64,000 nt of DNA, from positions 1-64,000 of the forward strand of contig CAVQER010000010.1 in assembly GCA_963711595.1 (NCBI GenBank), written 5' to 3'. Shown here one piece after another: positions 17,022-26,264 of the stretch. Both the position numbers and the translations under genes were made by a program. Under the pieces are notes generated by a model. That model had not been told where the DNA came from and did no database searches. It saw nothing but the letters and a program-made list of their open reading frames with translations. The stretch comes from JAUSIF01 sp963711595. GTDB taxonomy: Bacteria > Pseudomonadota > Alphaproteobacteria > Rhizobiales > Xanthobacteraceae. The stretch's first letter is position 1. Each line of letters starts with the position of its first letter.

Positions 17022-17920
17022 CAGGGCGTTTCCCAGGGCGGAGTTGGGGCGAACGCACCGCGGATGCAATTGAGCAACGCCTGCACGCGCGCGAGGCCGA
17101 CTCGGCTTTGCGGAATGAATGCTTTCAGCCAGTGGTCCGGCAACGGATATTCCTTGAGCACCGGCACGAGCGTGCCGGATCGCAGTGCCTGCTTCGCGAT
17201 GAGCTTCGACAGAATGGCGATGCCACTCCCGTCCTGCGCGGCGGCTACGATCACCTGAATGTCGTTCGAGCTGAATTTGGGCCGCACCGAAACGCTGATC
17301 GGCGCACGCCGGCTCTGGAACGTCCAGGTCGTGCCGGCCGGCTGAAACACGAGGCAGTCGTGGCTCGCGAGATCGCGTGGATGTTTTGGCTCGCCTCGCT
17401 GTTTGAGATACGCGGGTGACGCACAGGCGACGCGCGGATAGGCGAGCAACGCTTCTTCCGCCACTCCCTCGTAGGAGCTTGGCAGCACGCTCAGCACGAC
17501 GTCGAAGCCCTCTTCGATCGGATTGACCGAGCGATCGATCAGGACCACCTCGAGCGTCACGCGCGCGTTCGCTTGCTGGAACGCGGTGAACACCTTGCCG
17601 AGGTGGAGACGCGTGAGCGCGCTCGGCGCTTTCACCCGGATGTGGCCTTCGAGTTCGCCGGGTGAGCGCTGGATGCCGGTGACGAGATCTTCGTACTCGG
17701 TGACGATGCCACGCACCGTCGGCAGGTACTGTTCGCCGACTTCGGTGAGGCGAACGCGCCGCGTCGTGCGTTCGAGCAGGCGCGCGCGCAATTGCCACTC
17801 CAGTTGATTGACGCGTTTGGAAACGACCGAAGGCGCGACCGACAGTTGGCGCGCCGCTTCGGAAAAACTGCCGCTCCGGGCCGTGGCCAGGAACGCCTTC
17901 ATATTGAGGATCGTGTCCAT
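17021..17920 (-). CDS. LysR-family transcriptional regulator
   Basis: A 299-residue protein from ATG at 17920 (MDTILNMKAFLATARSGS). The winged helix covers residues 5-65 with the signature SFSEAARQLSVAPSVVSKRVNQLE, RLLERTTRRVRLTEVG. The effector-binding domain follows, with GHIRVKAPSALTRLHLG at about residue 93. It has the usual LysR length. The gene lies upstream of, and in the same direction as, the FAD-AcnX-IlvD block (111 bases from the FAD gene), so it is the likely local activator. Its start faces the imuA promoter region on the other strand. Confidence 0.93.
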   Translation of the reverse strand: MDTILNMKAFLATARSGSFSEAARQLSVAPSVVSKRVNQLEWQLRARLLERTTRRVRLTEVGEQYLPTVRGIVTEYEDLVTGIQRSPGELEGHIRVKAPSALTRLHLGKVFTAFQQANARVTLEVVLIDRSVNPIEEGFDVVLSVLPSSYEGVAEEALLAYPRVACASPAYLKQRGEPKHPRDLASHDCLVFQPAGTTWTFQSRRAPISVSVRPKFSSNDIQVIVAAAQDGSGIAILSKLIAKQALRSGTLVPVLKEYPLPDHWLKAFIPQSRVGLARVQALLNCIRGAFAPTPPWETP

Positions 17921-18034
17921 TGGCGTTGCGATTATTATTCGCAGTTTGACGGCCAATATATCGCAATACCGGCGGTTTGGATCGTGTTTGGACGAAGTGC
18001 CGCTTGACGCGGGGGCGAGGAGGTGGAATTGATA

Positions 18035-18049
18035 GAACAAAACAAGAAC
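18035..18049. promoter_or_regulatory. LexA box (SOS operator) upstream of imuA
   Basis: The sequence reads GAAC, seven bases, GAAC (GAACAAAACAAGAAC), an exact match to the direct-repeat LexA box of alphaproteobacteria. It lies 58 bases upstream of the chosen imuA start and rules out the more upstream in-frame starts. It should repress the imuA-imuB-dnaE2 operon until DNA damage. Confidence 0.88.
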
Positions 18050-18106
18050 ATCACTGTTGGAACTCAGTTCTCTTTTCAGGACACCGAAAGAACGAGTTGT
18101 CGCCCC

Positions 18107-18952
18107 ATGCGGGAAATAGGCCTCATGGAAACCACGGCGCCATGGAAACCGGCTTCGGTTCCGTTGGACGGGCTGCGACTCCTGCTGGAACGGTTGGCCC
18201 GTGGCAGCCGGCGCGGAGGGGACCCTTCTCCGCTTCCTTTTGACCTCCCGGAACTCGACTATGTGCTCGGTGGCGGTCTCCTCCGTACCGCACTCCATGA
18301 AGTGACGCCCGCCGCCGAAGGAGACGCGACTGCGGCCGCCGGTTTTTGCGCGGCTCTCCTCGCGCGCGCTCTGGCTTCCGGAAAAAAGCCCGTGCTCTGG
18401 GTGCGTCACGAGTTCGCGACACTCGAGGACGGCGCGCCCTATGGTCCGGGACTTGCCGCCTTCGGGTTGGATCCCGGCCGCGTCCTGTTCGTGCTCGCCG
18501 TCAATGCACGCGAAATGCTCGAGGCGATGGAGCAGGCATTGCGCTCCGGCACGCTCGCCGCCGTGCTCGGCGAATTGCGCGGCACATCGAAACACGATCT
18601 CCGCGCGACGCGCCGGCTTTCCCTTGCCGCCGCGCAGGGCGCAACGCCGGGCCTGCTCCTGCGGATGGGGGCGCGCGAAAAGCAACGTGCGCGTCCGATC
18701 TCTGCCGCGACGCGCTGGCGGATTGCAACGCTTGCTTCCGGCGAAGCGGCGGCAAACGGCATCGGCGCGCCGCGCTTCGCGGCCGAACTCGTGCGCAACC
18801 GCCGCGGCCCTGCAGCCAGTTTCTCTCTTGAGTGGCGTACCCATGACCGAACTTTCCTCCTCGTCCCGGCGCTACGCGAGCGTCTGGCTCCGGCGGCTGT
18901 CGACCGATCGGATCCTGCGTCGGCGCCGGCAAGGTTCCGCGCCTCCGCTTGA
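18107..18952 (+). CDS. imuA: ImuA, SOS mutagenesis accessory protein
   Basis: About 281 residues from ATG at 18107; ATG at 18125 is equally possible. It is a RecA-fold-like protein of the ImuA/SulA-like family that helps the ImuB-DnaE2 translesion polymerase. Recognisable parts are ELDYVLGGGLLRTALHEV, LWVRHEFATLEDG and GLDPGRVLFVLAVNAREMLEAMEQALRSG, together with LGELRGTSKHDLRATRRLSLAA. The imuB start lies inside its 3' end (110-base overlap), so the two are tightly coupled. Expression should be induced by DNA damage through the LexA box upstream. No complete Walker A motif is visible, as usual for ImuA. Confidence 0.9.
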   Translation: MREIGLMETTAPWKPASVPLDGLRLLLERLARGSRRGGDPSPLPFDLPELDYVLGGGLLRTALHEVTPAAEGDATAAAGFCAALLARALASGKKPVLWVRHEFATLEDGAPYGPGLAAFGLDPGRVLFVLAVNAREMLEAMEQALRSGTLAAVLGELRGTSKHDLRATRRLSLAAAQGATPGLLLRMGAREKQRARPISAATRWRIATLASGEAAANGIGAPRFAAELVRNRRGPAASFSLEWRTHDRTFLLVPALRERLAPAAVDRSDPASAPARFRASA

Positions 18953-20396
18953 CGTGCCGCTCGTCGTTGTCGGCGAGCGCAAGAGCGCGCTGCGTCTCCT
19001 CGCCATGGATGACGCAGCGGCTGCGCTCGGGCTCACCCATGGAACGGCGCTTGCCGAAGCACGGGCGCGCTATCCCTTGCTTGAAATCGCGCACGAGGAC
19101 GCGGCTGCCGACGCCACACTCCTGGAGGCGGTTGCCGAATATTGCCGGCGCTGGACGCCGCTTGTCGCCTGCGATGCGCCGGACGGCATTTTTCTCGACA
19201 TCACCGGCTGCACGCATCTATTCGGCGATGAAGCCGATCTCGCCGCCGACATGGGCGAACGCCTTACTCGGCAGGGCTTTCATGTGCGCGTCGCCATCGC
19301 ATCGACGCCGGGTGCCGCTTCGGCATCGGCCCGTCATGGCGTTGAAAAAATCCTACCCCCCGGCGAGGAGCGCAAAGCGCTCGCAAAGCTTCCGCTTGCC
19401 GCGCTTCGCATCGATTTCGCGATCGTTGCCGCTCTTTCCCGCGTGGGCCTGAAAAAAATCGGCGACATCTACGATCTGCCGCGCGCGCCTCTTTCCGCGC
19501 GCTTCGGCAGGCACCTGCTCGACCAGCTCGATCGTGCGCTTGGCTTTTTGGAGGAAGCGGTCTCTCCGCATGACGAGGTCGCACCCTACATGGCCGAGCG
19601 GCCGTTTCCCGAGCCGATCGCACTCGCGGAAGACATCCTGCGCGTCATCGCCTGTCTCACGCGTCAGCTGTCCTTGATGCTGGAGCGGCGCGGGGAGGGT
19701 GCGCGCCGTCTCGAACTCACTTTATTCCGCGCCGACGGAGCAGTGTTTGCGATCGAAGCCGGCACCTCGCGCGCCTCGCGTGAAGCGGAAGCACTCGCGG
19801 CCTTGTTCGCGGAACGGCTCGATGTCCTGCGCGACGAGCTCGATCCCGGCTTCGGCTACGATCTCGTGCGGTTGTCGGTGCAAGCAGCCGAGCGTCTGGA
19901 CCCCGCGCAATCCGATCTCGGCGGGCCCGATGACGTTGAAGAGCTGGCCCGCGTGCTCGATCACATCGGCGCGCGGCTCGGCCTTTCCAGCATCGTACGA
20001 TTGCGCTCCTTCGAAAGTCATTTGCCCGAACGCGCTTCGCTTTCCGTGCCGGTCTATCGCGCCGATCCCGCCAAAATGTCCTGGGAGACGGCGGAACCTG
20101 ACGTACCGCCGGTCCGGCCGCTGCGCCTCTTCTCGCGGCCGGAGGAGATCGTTGCCGTCGCCGCCGTGCCCGATGGACCGCCCATCCGCTTCCGCTGGCG
20201 CCGCGTGCTGCACGAGGTTGCGCGCGCCGAAGGGCCGGAGCGAATTGCCGACGAGTGGTGGCGCGCGGATGCGCCGACCCGCGACTATTACCGTGTGGAG
20301 GATAAGGAGGGCCGCCGCTTCTGGGTGTATCGCGAGGGCTTGTTCGAGCGTGAAACCTCGCAGCCACGCTGGTTTCTGCATGGGACCTTCGCATGA
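18843..20396 (+). CDS. imuB: ImuB, Y-family-like polymerase homologue of the SOS mutasome
   Basis: A 517-residue protein starting at ATG 18843. It resembles Y-family DNA polymerases (palm and finger region: LLAMDDAAAALGLTHGTALAEARARYP, then IFLDITGCTHLFGDEADLAADMG, and an HhH-like AALSRVGLKKIGDIYDLPRAPLSARFG). The N-terminal acidic catalytic motif is replaced by RYASVWLRRLSTDRI, and so it should be inactive as a polymerase, as known for ImuB. ImuB bridges DnaE2 to the sliding clamp. The C-terminal part ends RDYYRVEDKEGRRFWVYREG, typical of the family. Its stop overlaps the dnaE2 start by four bases (ATGA). Confidence 0.93.
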   Translation: MTELSSSSRRYASVWLRRLSTDRILRRRRQGSAPPLDVPLVVVGERKSALRLLAMDDAAAALGLTHGTALAEARARYPLLEIAHEDAAADATLLEAVAEYCRRWTPLVACDAPDGIFLDITGCTHLFGDEADLAADMGERLTRQGFHVRVAIASTPGAASASARHGVEKILPPGEERKALAKLPLAALRIDFAIVAALSRVGLKKIGDIYDLPRAPLSARFGRHLLDQLDRALGFLEEAVSPHDEVAPYMAERPFPEPIALAEDILRVIACLTRQLSLMLERRGEGARRLELTLFRADGAVFAIEAGTSRASREAEALAALFAERLDVLRDELDPGFGYDLVRLSVQAAERLDPAQSDLGGPDDVEELARVLDHIGARLGLSSIVRLRSFESHLPERASLSVPVYRADPAKMSWETAEPDVPPVRPLRLFSRPEEIVAVAAVPDGPPIRFRWRRVLHEVARAEGPERIADEWWRADAPTRDYYRVEDKEGRRFWVYREGLFERETSQPRWFLHGTFA

Positions 20397-23300
20397 AATA
20401 TTTCGAATTCGCCGTCGCCTCGAATTTCTCTTTTCTGCGCGGCGCATCGCACCCCGAAGAGCTGGCGCTGCAAGCCGCGAACATCGGCCTCGCCGGGTTC
20501 GGCCTGTGCGACCGCAACAATGTCGCCGGCGTCGTGCGCGCGCATCTGATCAAGCGCGAGCAGAATCTCACGCTGCGTTATCACCCGGGTGCCCGTCTCG
20601 TCTTTTCCGACGGCACGCCCGACATTCTCGCCTATCCGCGCGATCGCGGCGGGTGGGGAAAGCTTTGCCGTCTGCTTACGCGCGGAAATCTCCGCGCCGA
20701 GAAGGGCGAGTGCATTCTTTATCTCGATGATCTGCTCGAACATGCCGACGGCCTCGAGCTGATCGCGATGCCGGAATGCACGCGCGACGAGGAGGCCGAG
20801 TTCCTTCACAAATCGAGAGCTTCCTTCGCAGACGGGAGACGCGCGGCTCCGGAAAGCGAAGGCACGGGGTTTCTTTCTCGCCTGCGCGAAGCGGCACCTG
20901 GCCGCGTACGGCTTGCCGCCGTCATGCTGCATCGGGGCCGCGACCGCGCGGGTCTCGCGCAGCGAACCGAGCTCGCGCACAGGAATCGAATACCGCTGAT
21001 CGCGGTGAACGATGTTTTTTATCACCATCAGGACCGGCGCGAATTGCAGGACGTCGTCACCTGCATCCGCAAGCACGTGACGATCGATCGGGCCGGCCGG
21101 CTGCTCGCCGCAAATGCCGAACGCTATCTCAAGCCGCCTGAGGAAATGGCACGGCTGTTCCGCGGTTGCCCGGAAGCGATCGAAGAGACCAGCCGGCTCG
21201 ATGCTGTGCTCGATTTTTCGCTCGACGAGCTGAAATACGAATATCCAGATGAGCGGCTCGAAGGCTTCGCCACAACCCAGGACGCGCTCGTCCATCTCGC
21301 GTGGGAAGGTGCTGCGAAACGCTATCCGAGCGGCATCCCCGACAAGATTCGCCATGCCCTCGACCATGAGCTGAAGCTGATCGCCGAACTGCAATACGCA
21401 CCTTATTTCCTGACGGTTCACGAGATCGTCCGCTTTTCGCGGAGCAAAGGCATTCTCTGCCAGGGGCGCGGTTCCGCGGCCAATTCCGCGGTCTGCTTCT
21501 GTCTTGGGGTGACCGAGGTCGATCCCGATCGGATCGATCTGCTGTTCGAGCGGTTCATTTCCACGAACCGCCGCGAGCCACCCGATATCGACGTCGATTT
21601 CGAGCACGAGCGGCGGGAAGACGTCATTCAATACGTCTACGAACGCTACGGCCGCGATCGCGCCGGCATCGCGGCAACCGTGATTTCCTATCGCGGCCGC
21701 TCCGCGATTCGCGAGATCGGCAAGGTATTCGGGCTGTCCGAGGATACGATCGGTGCGCTGTCGTCGTGGATCTGGGGGATGGGCGGCGGCACCGTGCGTG
21801 AGAGCGATCTCGCCCGCGTCGGCCTCGATCTTTCCAGTCCGCGCATGCAGAAGCTGCGGGCGCTCGTGAAGGAAATCCGTTCCTTCCCGCGCCATCTCTC
21901 CCAGCATGTCGGTGGCTTCGTCATCACACGGAGCCGCCTCGACGAAGTCGTGCCGCTCATGAACGGCGGCATGGACAAGCGTACCCATGTGGAATGGGAC
22001 AAGGACGATCTCGACGCGCTCGGAATCCTGAAGGTCGATGTGCTCGGCCTCGGCATGCTCACCTGCATCGAGAAGTCGTTGCGCCTCGTGGAGAAGCACT
22101 ACGGCGAGACCCACACGATCGCGACCATTCCTGCCGAAGAACCCGAAGTCTATCGCATGCTCCAGCGTGCGGATTCGCTGGGCGTCTTCCAGGTCGAGAG
22201 TCGCGCGCAGATGACGATGCTGCCGCGGCTGAAGCCGAAGGAATTCTACGATCTCGTCATCGAGGTCGCGATCGTCCGGCCGGGTCCGATTCAGGGAAAC
22301 ATGGTGCATCCCTATCTGCGCCGGCGTCAGGGGATCGAGAAGGTTTCCTATCCGTCGAAGGAACTGGAGGCGGTGCTTTCCAAGACCATGGGCGTGCCGC
22401 TGTTTCAGGAACAGGCGATGAAAATTGCGATCGTCGCCGGCGGCTTCACACCCGCCGAAGCCGATAGATTACGCCGCGCCATGGCGACCTTCCGTCGCGT
22501 CGGCACCATCGGCACGTTCCGCGACAAGCTGATCAAGGGAATGGTCGAGCGCGGCTACGAGCGCGAATTCGCCGAACGCTGCTTCAGCCAGATCGAGGGC
22601 TTCGGCGAATACGGTTTCCCGGAAAGCCACGCTGCGAGCTTCGCGCTGCTCGTCTATGCGTCTTCCTGGCTGAAATGCCGCTATCCCGACGTCTTCGCGG
22701 CCGGGCTTCTGAACAGCCAGCCGCTCGGTTTCTACGCGACTTCGCAGATCGTACGCGACGCGCGTGAGCACGGTGTCGAGGTACGGCCCGTGGATGTGAA
22801 TTTCTCCGACTACGACGCGACGCTTGAGCCCGGTCCGCGCGCGGCGGAGCGGCTGCATCCCTTGCATGGGGAAATGCGCGACGACATCCGCACGACGCAC
22901 GCGCTTCGCCTTGGTCTGCGCGAGATCAAAGGCTTTTCCGAAGAGGACGCGAAGCTGATCGAGCGGCACCGCCGTGACGGCTACGATTCCGTTCGCGATC
23001 TCTGGCTGCGCACGGGCCTTGCTCCCGCGACGCTCACGCAACTCGCCGAAGCCGATGCGTTCGGCTCGCTCGGCCTTTCGCGACGCGATGCCTTATGGGC
23101 CTGCCAGGCCCTGCGCAGGGCAGGGGACAAGGACGATCTTCCGCTTTTTGCGCTTGCCGAGCCTCGCCCGCACGCGCGCGAGCCGGATGTTGCGCTTCCC
23201 GCCATGCCGCCCGGCGAGGAAGTCGTGCATGACTACCGCACCTTGCGTCTGTCGCTGCGTCAGCATCCGGTCGAGTTCGTGCGCGGCGAGCTCGACCGCG

Positions 23301-23869
23301 CGGGCGTGATCAAGAACGAGCGTCTGCGCATCCATCCGAATGGAAGACGCGCAACCGTCGCGGGACTCGTGCTGATCCGCCAGCGGCCAGGCTCGGCGAA
23401 CGGCGTGATCTTCCTCACGCTGGAAGACGAGAGCGCGGTCGCGAACGTGATCGTCTGGCCGACGAAGTTCGAGCAGTATCGTCCCGAGGTTCTGGGCGGC
23501 CATCTGCTTCTCGTTCGCGGTCCAGTGCAGAACGAGCAGAACGTCATTCACGTGGTGGCGGAAGAAATCATCGATGCGACCGGCCTGCTCGCCCGTTTGG
23601 GCGAAGGCCCGCCGCCGGAGACGCTTTCGCCTGCGGATCACGTCAAGCATGGGGACGAGCGGCTCGATGTCCGCGCCAGAGGAGCGCGCCGGAAGCTGTT
23701 CATGGAGGAAATTTCGGCGCGTGTGGACGAAGCGGCCGACCTCGTGCAGGCCGCGCCGGGCAGCGCGCACAAGCCTGCTCGCAGAGGCAAAATACGCGCT
23801 GCCCATCCGCCGCAGCTCGATGTCGTGCAACAGCGCGAGCCCTGGTCCAAGGGGCGAAATTTCCGTTGA
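20393..23869 (+). CDS. dnaE2: Error-prone DNA polymerase III alpha subunit DnaE2 (ImuC)
   Basis: A 1158-residue C-family polymerase. The N-terminal PHP domain (about 1-200) begins MKYFEFAVASNFSFLRGASHP; the catalytic aspartates are in PDIDVDFEHE (about residues 398-406), and GYGFPESHAASFALL-like sequence GEYGFPESHAASFALLVYAS is in the finger region. A helix-hairpin-helix segment and an OB-fold (ATVAGLVLIRQRPGSANGV) close the protein, ending with a basic tail. It carries out translesion synthesis and induced mutagenesis with ImuA and ImuB. The start is fixed by the ATGA overlap with imuB. Length is slightly above the usual 1050-1100 because of the C-terminal extension. Confidence 0.96.
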   Translation: MKYFEFAVASNFSFLRGASHPEELALQAANIGLAGFGLCDRNNVAGVVRAHLIKREQNLTLRYHPGARLVFSDGTPDILAYPRDRGGWGKLCRLLTRGNLRAEKGECILYLDDLLEHADGLELIAMPECTRDEEAEFLHKSRASFADGRRAAPESEGTGFLSRLREAAPGRVRLAAVMLHRGRDRAGLAQRTELAHRNRIPLIAVNDVFYHHQDRRELQDVVTCIRKHVTIDRAGRLLAANAERYLKPPEEMARLFRGCPEAIEETSRLDAVLDFSLDELKYEYPDERLEGFATTQDALVHLAWEGAAKRYPSGIPDKIRHALDHELKLIAELQYAPYFLTVHEIVRFSRSKGILCQGRGSAANSAVCFCLGVTEVDPDRIDLLFERFISTNRREPPDIDVDFEHERREDVIQYVYERYGRDRAGIAATVISYRGRSAIREIGKVFGLSEDTIGALSSWIWGMGGGTVRESDLARVGLDLSSPRMQKLRALVKEIRSFPRHLSQHVGGFVITRSRLDEVVPLMNGGMDKRTHVEWDKDDLDALGILKVDVLGLGMLTCIEKSLRLVEKHYGETHTIATIPAEEPEVYRMLQRADSLGVFQVESRAQMTMLPRLKPKEFYDLVIEVAIVRPGPIQGNMVHPYLRRRQGIEKVSYPSKELEAVLSKTMGVPLFQEQAMKIAIVAGGFTPAEADRLRRAMATFRRVGTIGTFRDKLIKGMVERGYEREFAERCFSQIEGFGEYGFPESHAASFALLVYASSWLKCRYPDVFAAGLLNSQPLGFYATSQIVRDAREHGVEVRPVDVNFSDYDATLEPGPRAAERLHPLHGEMRDDIRTTHALRLGLREIKGFSEEDAKLIERHRRDGYDSVRDLWLRTGLAPATLTQLAEADAFGSLGLSRRDALWACQALRRAGDKDDLPLFALAEPRPHAREPDVALPAMPPGEEVVHDYRTLRLSLRQHPVEFVRGELDRAGVIKNERLRIHPNGRRATVAGLVLIRQRPGSANGVIFLTLEDESAVANVIVWPTKFEQYRPEVLGGHLLLVRGPVQNEQNVIHVVAEEIIDATGLLARLGEGPPPETLSPADHVKHGDERLDVRARGARRKLFMEEISARVDEAADLVQAAPGSAHKPARRGKIRAAHPPQLDVVQQREPWSKGRNFR

Positions 23870-23896
23870 ACTCATCCAACGACACCGCGGCTTTTA

Positions 23897-24012
23897 CGTC
23901 ATGGCCGGGGTTGTCCCGGCCATCCACGCCTTACGAACGCAAAAGCGTGGATGCCCGGCACAAGGTTTACGCTCGGGCCGGCCGAAGGCCGGACCCGGAT
24001 GCCGGGCATGAC
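23897..24012. repeat. Intergenic palindromic repeat of Bradyrhizobium type
   Basis: The segment begins CGTCATGGCCGGGGTTGTCC and contains self-complementary parts (GGCCGGGG with CCCGGCC, CCACGC with GCGTGG, GGCCGGCC with GGCC, and a final GCCGGGCATGACAATG). Read as protein it gives the familiar spurious peptide MAGVVPAIHA. Copies of this element are common between genes in Bradyrhizobium and Rhodopseudomonas relatives. It lies between dnaE2 and the isomerase gene and creates a false 5' extension of the latter. Confidence 0.82.
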
Positions 24013-24042
24013 AATGAACGAGGACACGGCCCCGAACTCCAA

Positions 24043-24876
24043 ATGCGAATCTCTCTCTGCAATGAAGTGATCGCCGAGCTTCGCTTCGACAAGCAATGCG
24101 AACTCATCCGGAAACTCGGCTATGACGGCATCGAGATCGCGCCCGTCACGCTCAGCGACGAACCGCATCTTCTACCGGCCGCCCGGCGCAAGGAAATAAA
24201 GAAGATCGCCGCTGACGCGGATGTGCCGATCACGAGCCTTCACTACCTCATGGTCACACCCAAGGACCTCTCGATCACCGCGAAGGATCCGGCTGTTCGC
24301 ACAAGCACGCTCGAAGTGATGCGTGGCCTCGTCGCGCTTGCCGCCGATCTCGGTGCAAGGCTTTTGATTCACGGCTCGCCGGCACAGCGGCAGCTCGAAG
24401 CGGGCGACGAAATCGATAGCGAGAAGCGCGGCATCGAATACTTCGCCGCCGCGGCTCAAGCCGCGCACGCGGCCGGCGTCACCTATCTGCTGGAGCCGCT
24501 CGCGCGCGACCACACCGGCTTCGTCAACACCCTCGAGCAAGCCGTCGCAATCGTGCGCTCGATCGACAACCCGGCACTTCGCACCATGCTTGATTGCTCA
24601 GCGGCGGCTCTGAGCGAATCCGAGCCGATCCCAACGATCCTGGAAAAGTGGCTGCCGAGCGGACTGATCGCTCATATTCATTTCAACGACCCCAACCGCC
24701 GCGGCCCGGGCGAGGGCAGTCTCGCCTTCGGCCCGATCGTTGCCGCGCTCCGCGCCGGTAACTATTCCGGCATCGCGGCGATCGAGCCGTTTATCTACGA
24801 GCCCGACGGTCCTTCCTGCGCTGCCCGTGCCATCGGTTACATGCGCGGCGTGCTGGAGTGCGAAGCCGCACGCTGA
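24043..24876 (+). CDS. Sugar phosphate isomerase/epimerase family TIM-barrel protein
   Basis: A 277-residue protein starting MRISLCNEVIAEL; the frame is open farther upstream but that part is a palindromic repeat, so ATG at 24043 is chosen. Superfamily landmarks are the IRKLGYDGIEIAP strand, ITSLHYLMVTP, RLLIHGSPAQRQ, YLLEPLARDHTGFVN with a metal-binding glutamate, TMLDCSAAALSES and IAHIHFNDPNRRGPGEG with a histidine and aspartate, and AAIEPFIYEP with the last glutamate. It probably isomerises a sugar or keto acid. It precedes the Liv-type binding protein by 205 bases and could be part of that uptake locus. Confidence 0.88.
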   Translation: MRISLCNEVIAELRFDKQCELIRKLGYDGIEIAPVTLSDEPHLLPAARRKEIKKIAADADVPITSLHYLMVTPKDLSITAKDPAVRTSTLEVMRGLVALAADLGARLLIHGSPAQRQLEAGDEIDSEKRGIEYFAAAAQAAHAAGVTYLLEPLARDHTGFVNTLEQAVAIVRSIDNPALRTMLDCSAAALSESEPIPTILEKWLPSGLIAHIHFNDPNRRGPGEGSLAFGPIVAALRAGNYSGIAAIEPFIYEPDGPSCAARAIGYMRGVLECEAAR

Positions 24877-25034
24877 TCGTGCCCACTGCTCGCTTGCGGG
24901 ATGATTGTGGGAAAGACTGGAATCGCGTGCGGCAAAAGCGAGCGAATGCGAAACAGCGAAGCCCTTCTGCAGTCACGAAAATTGACCTGTTCCAGCCTTC
25001 ATGATTACCCTTCGCCGACTTTCCACGCGCCACG

Positions 25035-25056
25035 CCGGCTCCAACAAACGAGCCGG
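25035..25056 (+). other. Hairpin in the leader of the Liv-type binding protein gene
   Basis: Perfect seven-base arms CCGGCTC and GAGCCGG with an eight-base loop lie 26 bases before the start codon. Only TTTCC follows, so it is not a clear terminator. It may affect mRNA stability or translation. Confidence 0.3.
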
Positions 25057-25081
25057 TTTCCAACAAATGAGGGAGGATCTC

Positions 25082-26260
25082 ATGCGTAAATTGTTACTTG
25101 GCATAGGCGGTGTTGCCGCCGCGCTGCTTATTTCCACGGCGGCGAACGCGCAGAACACCGTGAAGATCGGCGTAATCAGCGCCTTTTCCGGCCAGTTCGC
25201 CGATACGTCGGCGCAAATCGACAACGGCATCAAGCTCTACATGAAGCAAAAGGGCGACACCGTTGCCGGCAAGAAGATCGAAATTATTCGCAAGGACACC
25301 GGCGGCCCGAACCCGGATGTCGCCAAGCGCCTCGCTCAGGAATTGGTCACGCGCGACAACGCGGACATCCTTGCCGGCTTCGCCTTGACACCCGAAGCCC
25401 TTGCTGCGTCCGACGTGTCCGCCGAAGCCAAGAAGTTCATGGTGATCATGAATGCGGCGACGTCGATCATCACGACGAAGTCCGATTACTCTGCACGCAC
25501 GTCCCTCACCCTGCCGATGATCGGCCAGACCATGGCCAATTGGGCTTACAAGAACGGCGTGCGCAAAGCGTACACGATGGTTTCGGATTTCGGCCCGGGA
25601 CATGACGCCGAACAGTCATTCCAGGGCGCCTTCAAGGCGGCGGGCGGTGAGATCATCGGGTCCGTGCGCATGCCGGTCGCCAATCCGGACTTCTCCGCGT
25701 TCGTGCAGCGCGCGAAAGACCTCAATCCAGAATCAATCTTCGTGTTCATTCCCGGCGGTGCGCAGCCGGCCGCGCTCGGCAAGGCGTTCGCGGAACGCGG
25801 CATTGACCCGAACAAGATCAAGATCCTGAGCACGGGAGAGCCGGTCGACGAGGCGGCTCTGAAGAGCATGGGCGACATCGCCGTCGGTCGCATCAGCGCC
25901 TGGCACTACGACTACAATCTCAACAACCCGACGAATAAGGCGTTCGTCGCCGCTTTCAACGCGGAGTTCAAGCGCAATCCGGATTTCTTCGCGGTCGGCG
26001 GTTACGACGGCATGCATCTCATCTACGAGTCATTGAAGAAGACCGGCGGCAAGACCGACGGCGCGTCGTTGATCGCCGCGGCCAAGGGCATGAAATGGAC
26101 GAGCCCGCGCGGCCCAATGTCGATCGATCCGGAGACGCGCGACGTCGTCGAGACCATCTACATCCGTCGCGTGCAGAAGGTTGGCAACGACCTGGTCAAT
26201 GTCGAGTTCGACAAGGTCGAAAACGTCAAGGACCCTGTGAAAGCAGCGATGAAGAAGTGA
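25082..26260 (+). CDS. Branched-chain-amino-acid-type ABC transporter substrate-binding protein
   Basis: A 392-residue periplasmic binding protein from ATG 25082, preceded by GAGGGAGGAT. The signal peptide is MRKLLLGIGGVAAALLISTA with cleavage after ANA. The Peripla_BP_6 fold shows VKIGVISAFSGQFADTSAQI, GGPNPDVAKRLAQELV, ADILAGFALTPEALA and YTMVSDFGPGHDAEQSF. It delivers its ligand to the LivHMGF-type channel encoded immediately downstream. The ligand may be an amino acid, amide or aromatic or organic acid, since this family is broad. A hairpin follows its stop codon and may raise its level over the membrane genes. Confidence 0.94.
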   Translation: MRKLLLGIGGVAAALLISTAANAQNTVKIGVISAFSGQFADTSAQIDNGIKLYMKQKGDTVAGKKIEIIRKDTGGPNPDVAKRLAQELVTRDNADILAGFALTPEALAASDVSAEAKKFMVIMNAATSIITTKSDYSARTSLTLPMIGQTMANWAYKNGVRKAYTMVSDFGPGHDAEQSFQGAFKAAGGEIIGSVRMPVANPDFSAFVQRAKDLNPESIFVFIPGGAQPAALGKAFAERGIDPNKIKILSTGEPVDEAALKSMGDIAVGRISAWHYDYNLNNPTNKAFVAAFNAEFKRNPDFFAVGGYDGMHLIYESLKKTGGKTDGASLIAAAKGMKWTSPRGPMSIDPETRDVVETIYIRRVQKVGNDLVNVEFDKVENVKDPVKAAMKK

Positions 26261-26264
26261 GCGG

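Noticed and set aside
18023..18106. Upstream in-frame start for imuA
   Set aside because: That stretch contains the LexA box and has no ribosome-binding site.
20288..22309. 673-codon open frame on the minus strand opposite dnaE2
   Set aside because: It is antisense to clear DnaE2 sequence, has low-complexity charged composition and no family match by eye.
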